NCBI GenBank assembly: GCA_964533275.1
Contig: CAZHJK010000003.1
Location: 62,001 to 126,000, forward strand
Direction: 5' to 3'
Source of the DNA: CAZHJK01 sp964533275
Lineage (GTDB): Bacteria > Bacillota > Clostridia > Eubacteriales > Garciellaceae
Length of the DNA: 64,000 bases
Under the pieces are notes generated by a model. The model made no database searches. It saw only the letters and a list, made by a program, of their open reading frames with translations, and was not told where the DNA came from. Numbering within the stretch: position 1 is the first letter of the stretch; every line of letters starts with the position of its first letter. The translations under genes and the position numbers were made by a program. Below, piece by piece: positions 62,768 to 64,000 of the stretch.

Positions 62768-62895
62768 AGTCGTTAACGGGCGACCGAAGGTACGCTCCTA
62801 CATATTGGGGTATTGTCATTGTAGGGGAGGTCTTTGACCGCCTTAAGTTTTGGAAAGAGGTGGACGACCCTATCCACCCGATGGTGCGCATTCTT
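62768..62895. repeat. REP-like intergenic repeat inside the ABC operon
   Basis: GGTGGA (62859-62864) pairs with TCCACC (62873-62878), followed by CGATGGTGCGCA. This matches, inverted, the element at 59455-59483. The left half contains GGGCGACCGAAGG ... GTAGGGGAGGTC ... GACCGCC, which can fold into a further hairpin. It separates the binding-protein gene from the permease gene. Confidence 0.6.
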
Positions 62896-62961
62896 TATAT
62901 TCTAAGTCGTACAATAAATTTTATATAGTTAAACTATTTATTATGCTGTAGGAGGCACTTT

Positions 62962-63603
62962 ATGGATTATATTATAAACTCAGCAAAATTCATCTTAGAT
63001 GGCAGTAAAATTACATTAAGTCTATACGCAATAACCATGATATTATCCATACCCATTGGGATTATTGCTGCAATAGGAAAGATTTCACGATTTAAGATTT
63101 TGAGAAGCATTATAGGTTTTTATACATGGATATTTAGGGGAACCCCTTTAATGCTACAATTATTCTTTTTTTACTATGGTTTAGGGGTTTGGGGATTTAA
63201 GATGACATCCTTTCAAGCGGCTTGCTTTACCTTTGTATTAAACTATGGGGCTTATTTTACCGAGATTTTTCGGGGAGGTATTCAGTCCATAGAAAAGGGG
63301 CAGTATGAAGCGGCACATTGTTTAGGTTTAACTAACAAACAGACCATGAGCAGAATTGTTGTCCCCCAAGCAGTAAAGAGAGTATTACCCCCTCTATCCA
63401 ATGAGGCCATTACCCTGGTAAAGGATACGGCATTGGTGGCATCCATAACCTTAGCAGATGTGACGAGAAATGCAAAGCAAATTGTTTCAAGGGATTTTAA
63501 TACTAGTGCCTATTTACTGGCAGCTATTTTCTACCTCCTATTTACATCTGTGGTTGTATGGGTGTTTAGAAAACTAGAAAATAAATATGGATTCTATAAT
63601 TAG
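62962..63603 (+). CDS. Polar amino-acid ABC transporter permease
   Basis: 213 residues, the usual HisM/GlnP size, with five membrane segments (~15-35, ~55-75, ~85-105, ~150-165 and ~185-205). FRGTPLMLQLFFFYYG near residue 53 and the coupling motif YEAAHCLGLTNKQTMSRIVVPQAVKRVLPPLSNEAI near 115 (EAA loop) contact the ATPase. The ATG follows TAGGAGGCACTTT. It forms the membrane channel for the amino acid delivered by the lipoprotein upstream. Confidence 0.95.
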   Translation: MDYIINSAKFILDGSKITLSLYAITMILSIPIGIIAAIGKISRFKILRSIIGFYTWIFRGTPLMLQLFFFYYGLGVWGFKMTSFQAACFTFVLNYGAYFTEIFRGGIQSIEKGQYEAAHCLGLTNKQTMSRIVVPQAVKRVLPPLSNEAITLVKDTALVASITLADVTRNAKQIVSRDFNTSAYLLAAIFYLLFTSVVVWVFRKLENKYGFYN

Positions 63604-63620
63604 GATTAGGAGTAATTACT

Positions 63621-64000
63621 ATGGAAATGATAATAGCAACTAATATATATAAAAATTTTGATGATTTAGAGGTATTAAAAGGAGTTAATTTTACAATTAA
63701 ACAAGGTGAGGTAGTATCCATTATTGGGCCTTCGGGCTCAGGAAAAAGCACCCTGCTTAGATGTTTTCATCAATTAGAAAAGATTCAAGGGGGAACCATT
63801 GAGGTAGAAGGAAAGGTTATTACAGCCGAGGGAAAAGAAAAAGCCAAGTATAATATAACTACTGAAGAAAAAAGACAAGCCGTATTAAAAATGGGAATGG
63901 TATTTCAGGATTTTAATCTATTTCCTCATAAGACAGTACTAGAAAATATAATCGAAGCTCCTATAATGGTTTTAAAAAAGGAACGAAATCAAGCCATTAA
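63621..64000 (+). CDS. Polar amino-acid ABC transporter ATP-binding protein (3' end outside window)
   Basis: An open frame of 126 codons runs to the window edge, starting at the ATG at 63621 after TTAGGAGTAATTACT, 17 bases after the permease stop. Walker A is GPSGSGKS at residues 36-43, the strand NIYKNFDDLEVLKGVNFTIKQGE precedes it, and the Q-loop is MVFQDFNLFPHKTVLENI near residue 102. An unusual short insert between Walker A and the Q-loop (EGKEKAKYNITTEEKRQ) is common in HisP/GlnQ types. The signature and Walker B lie beyond the window. Confidence 0.93.
   Translation, partial: MEMIIATNIYKNFDDLEVLKGVNFTIKQGEVVSIIGPSGSGKSTLLRCFHQLEKIQGGTIEVEGKVITAEGKEKAKYNITTEEKRQAVLKMGMVFQDFNLFPHKTVLENIIEAPIMVLKKERNQAI

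Overview
The window is AT-rich, densely coded DNA from a low-GC Gram-positive anaerobe, most likely a spore-forming member of the Clostridia/Tissierellia. Supporting signs are strong AGGAGG ribosome binding sites with frequent TTG/GTG starts, a hybrid-cluster protein, clostridial class I and class II cyclic-di-GMP riboswitches, a Spo0A-box-like promoter, a SipW/TasA-type surface operon, and secreted proteins with Gram-positive signal peptides and cell-wall sorting tails. The species cannot be fixed from the sequence alone.

Layout. 1-2755: the 3' end of an unidentified gene coupled to a ParE/RelE-helicase fusion. 2877-3850: a decayed MORN-repeat gene. 3969-7398: a small membrane protein, branched-chain aminotransferase, and an ABC-2 transporter pair. 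7483-18008: an acquired island made of a dead IS1182-type element, a LysR regulator, a TctCBA tricarboxylate-type transporter, a LeuD/LeuC-like hydratase, an isocitrate-lyase-superfamily lyase and an AbrB-family membrane protein. It is closed by a truncated second copy of the permease 3' end and terminator, and it reads like a cassette for uptake, hydration and C-C cleavage of a (methylated) dicarboxylate. 18027-33066: ordinary chromosome with an S1-domain protein, a papain-like hydrolase, peptidases, thrC-thrB, azlCD, an IclR-controlled ureohydrolase/M20 pair, a LUD protein, a diguanylate cyclase, an RlmH-like protein lacking its cofactor motif, and a TPR protein.

33345-52247 is one intact 6300-codon gene for a giant wall- or membrane-anchored adhesin. 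It has a signal peptide, InlB-type and Ig-like domains, about forty LktA-type ~55-residue repeats, a second beta-helical repeat series and a C-terminal anchor. After hcp (52362-54005) comes a ~525-nt leader with a Spo0A-box-like promoter, a class II c-di-GMP riboswitch with terminator and then a class I c-di-GMP riboswitch with terminator. It precedes a five-gene surface-fibre operon: Cna-B protein, SipW signal peptidase, two TasA-like proteins and an IPQTG-anchored protein. Intergenic REP-like repeats, a class II aldolase, a Ca/Na exchanger, a YerC-type repressor and a polar amino-acid ABC transporter (the ATPase runs off the end) complete the window.

The most striking features are the tandem, different-class c-di-GMP riboswitches in one leader, the giant LktA-like adhesin, and the catabolic island bordered by a mosaic duplication of a host gene.
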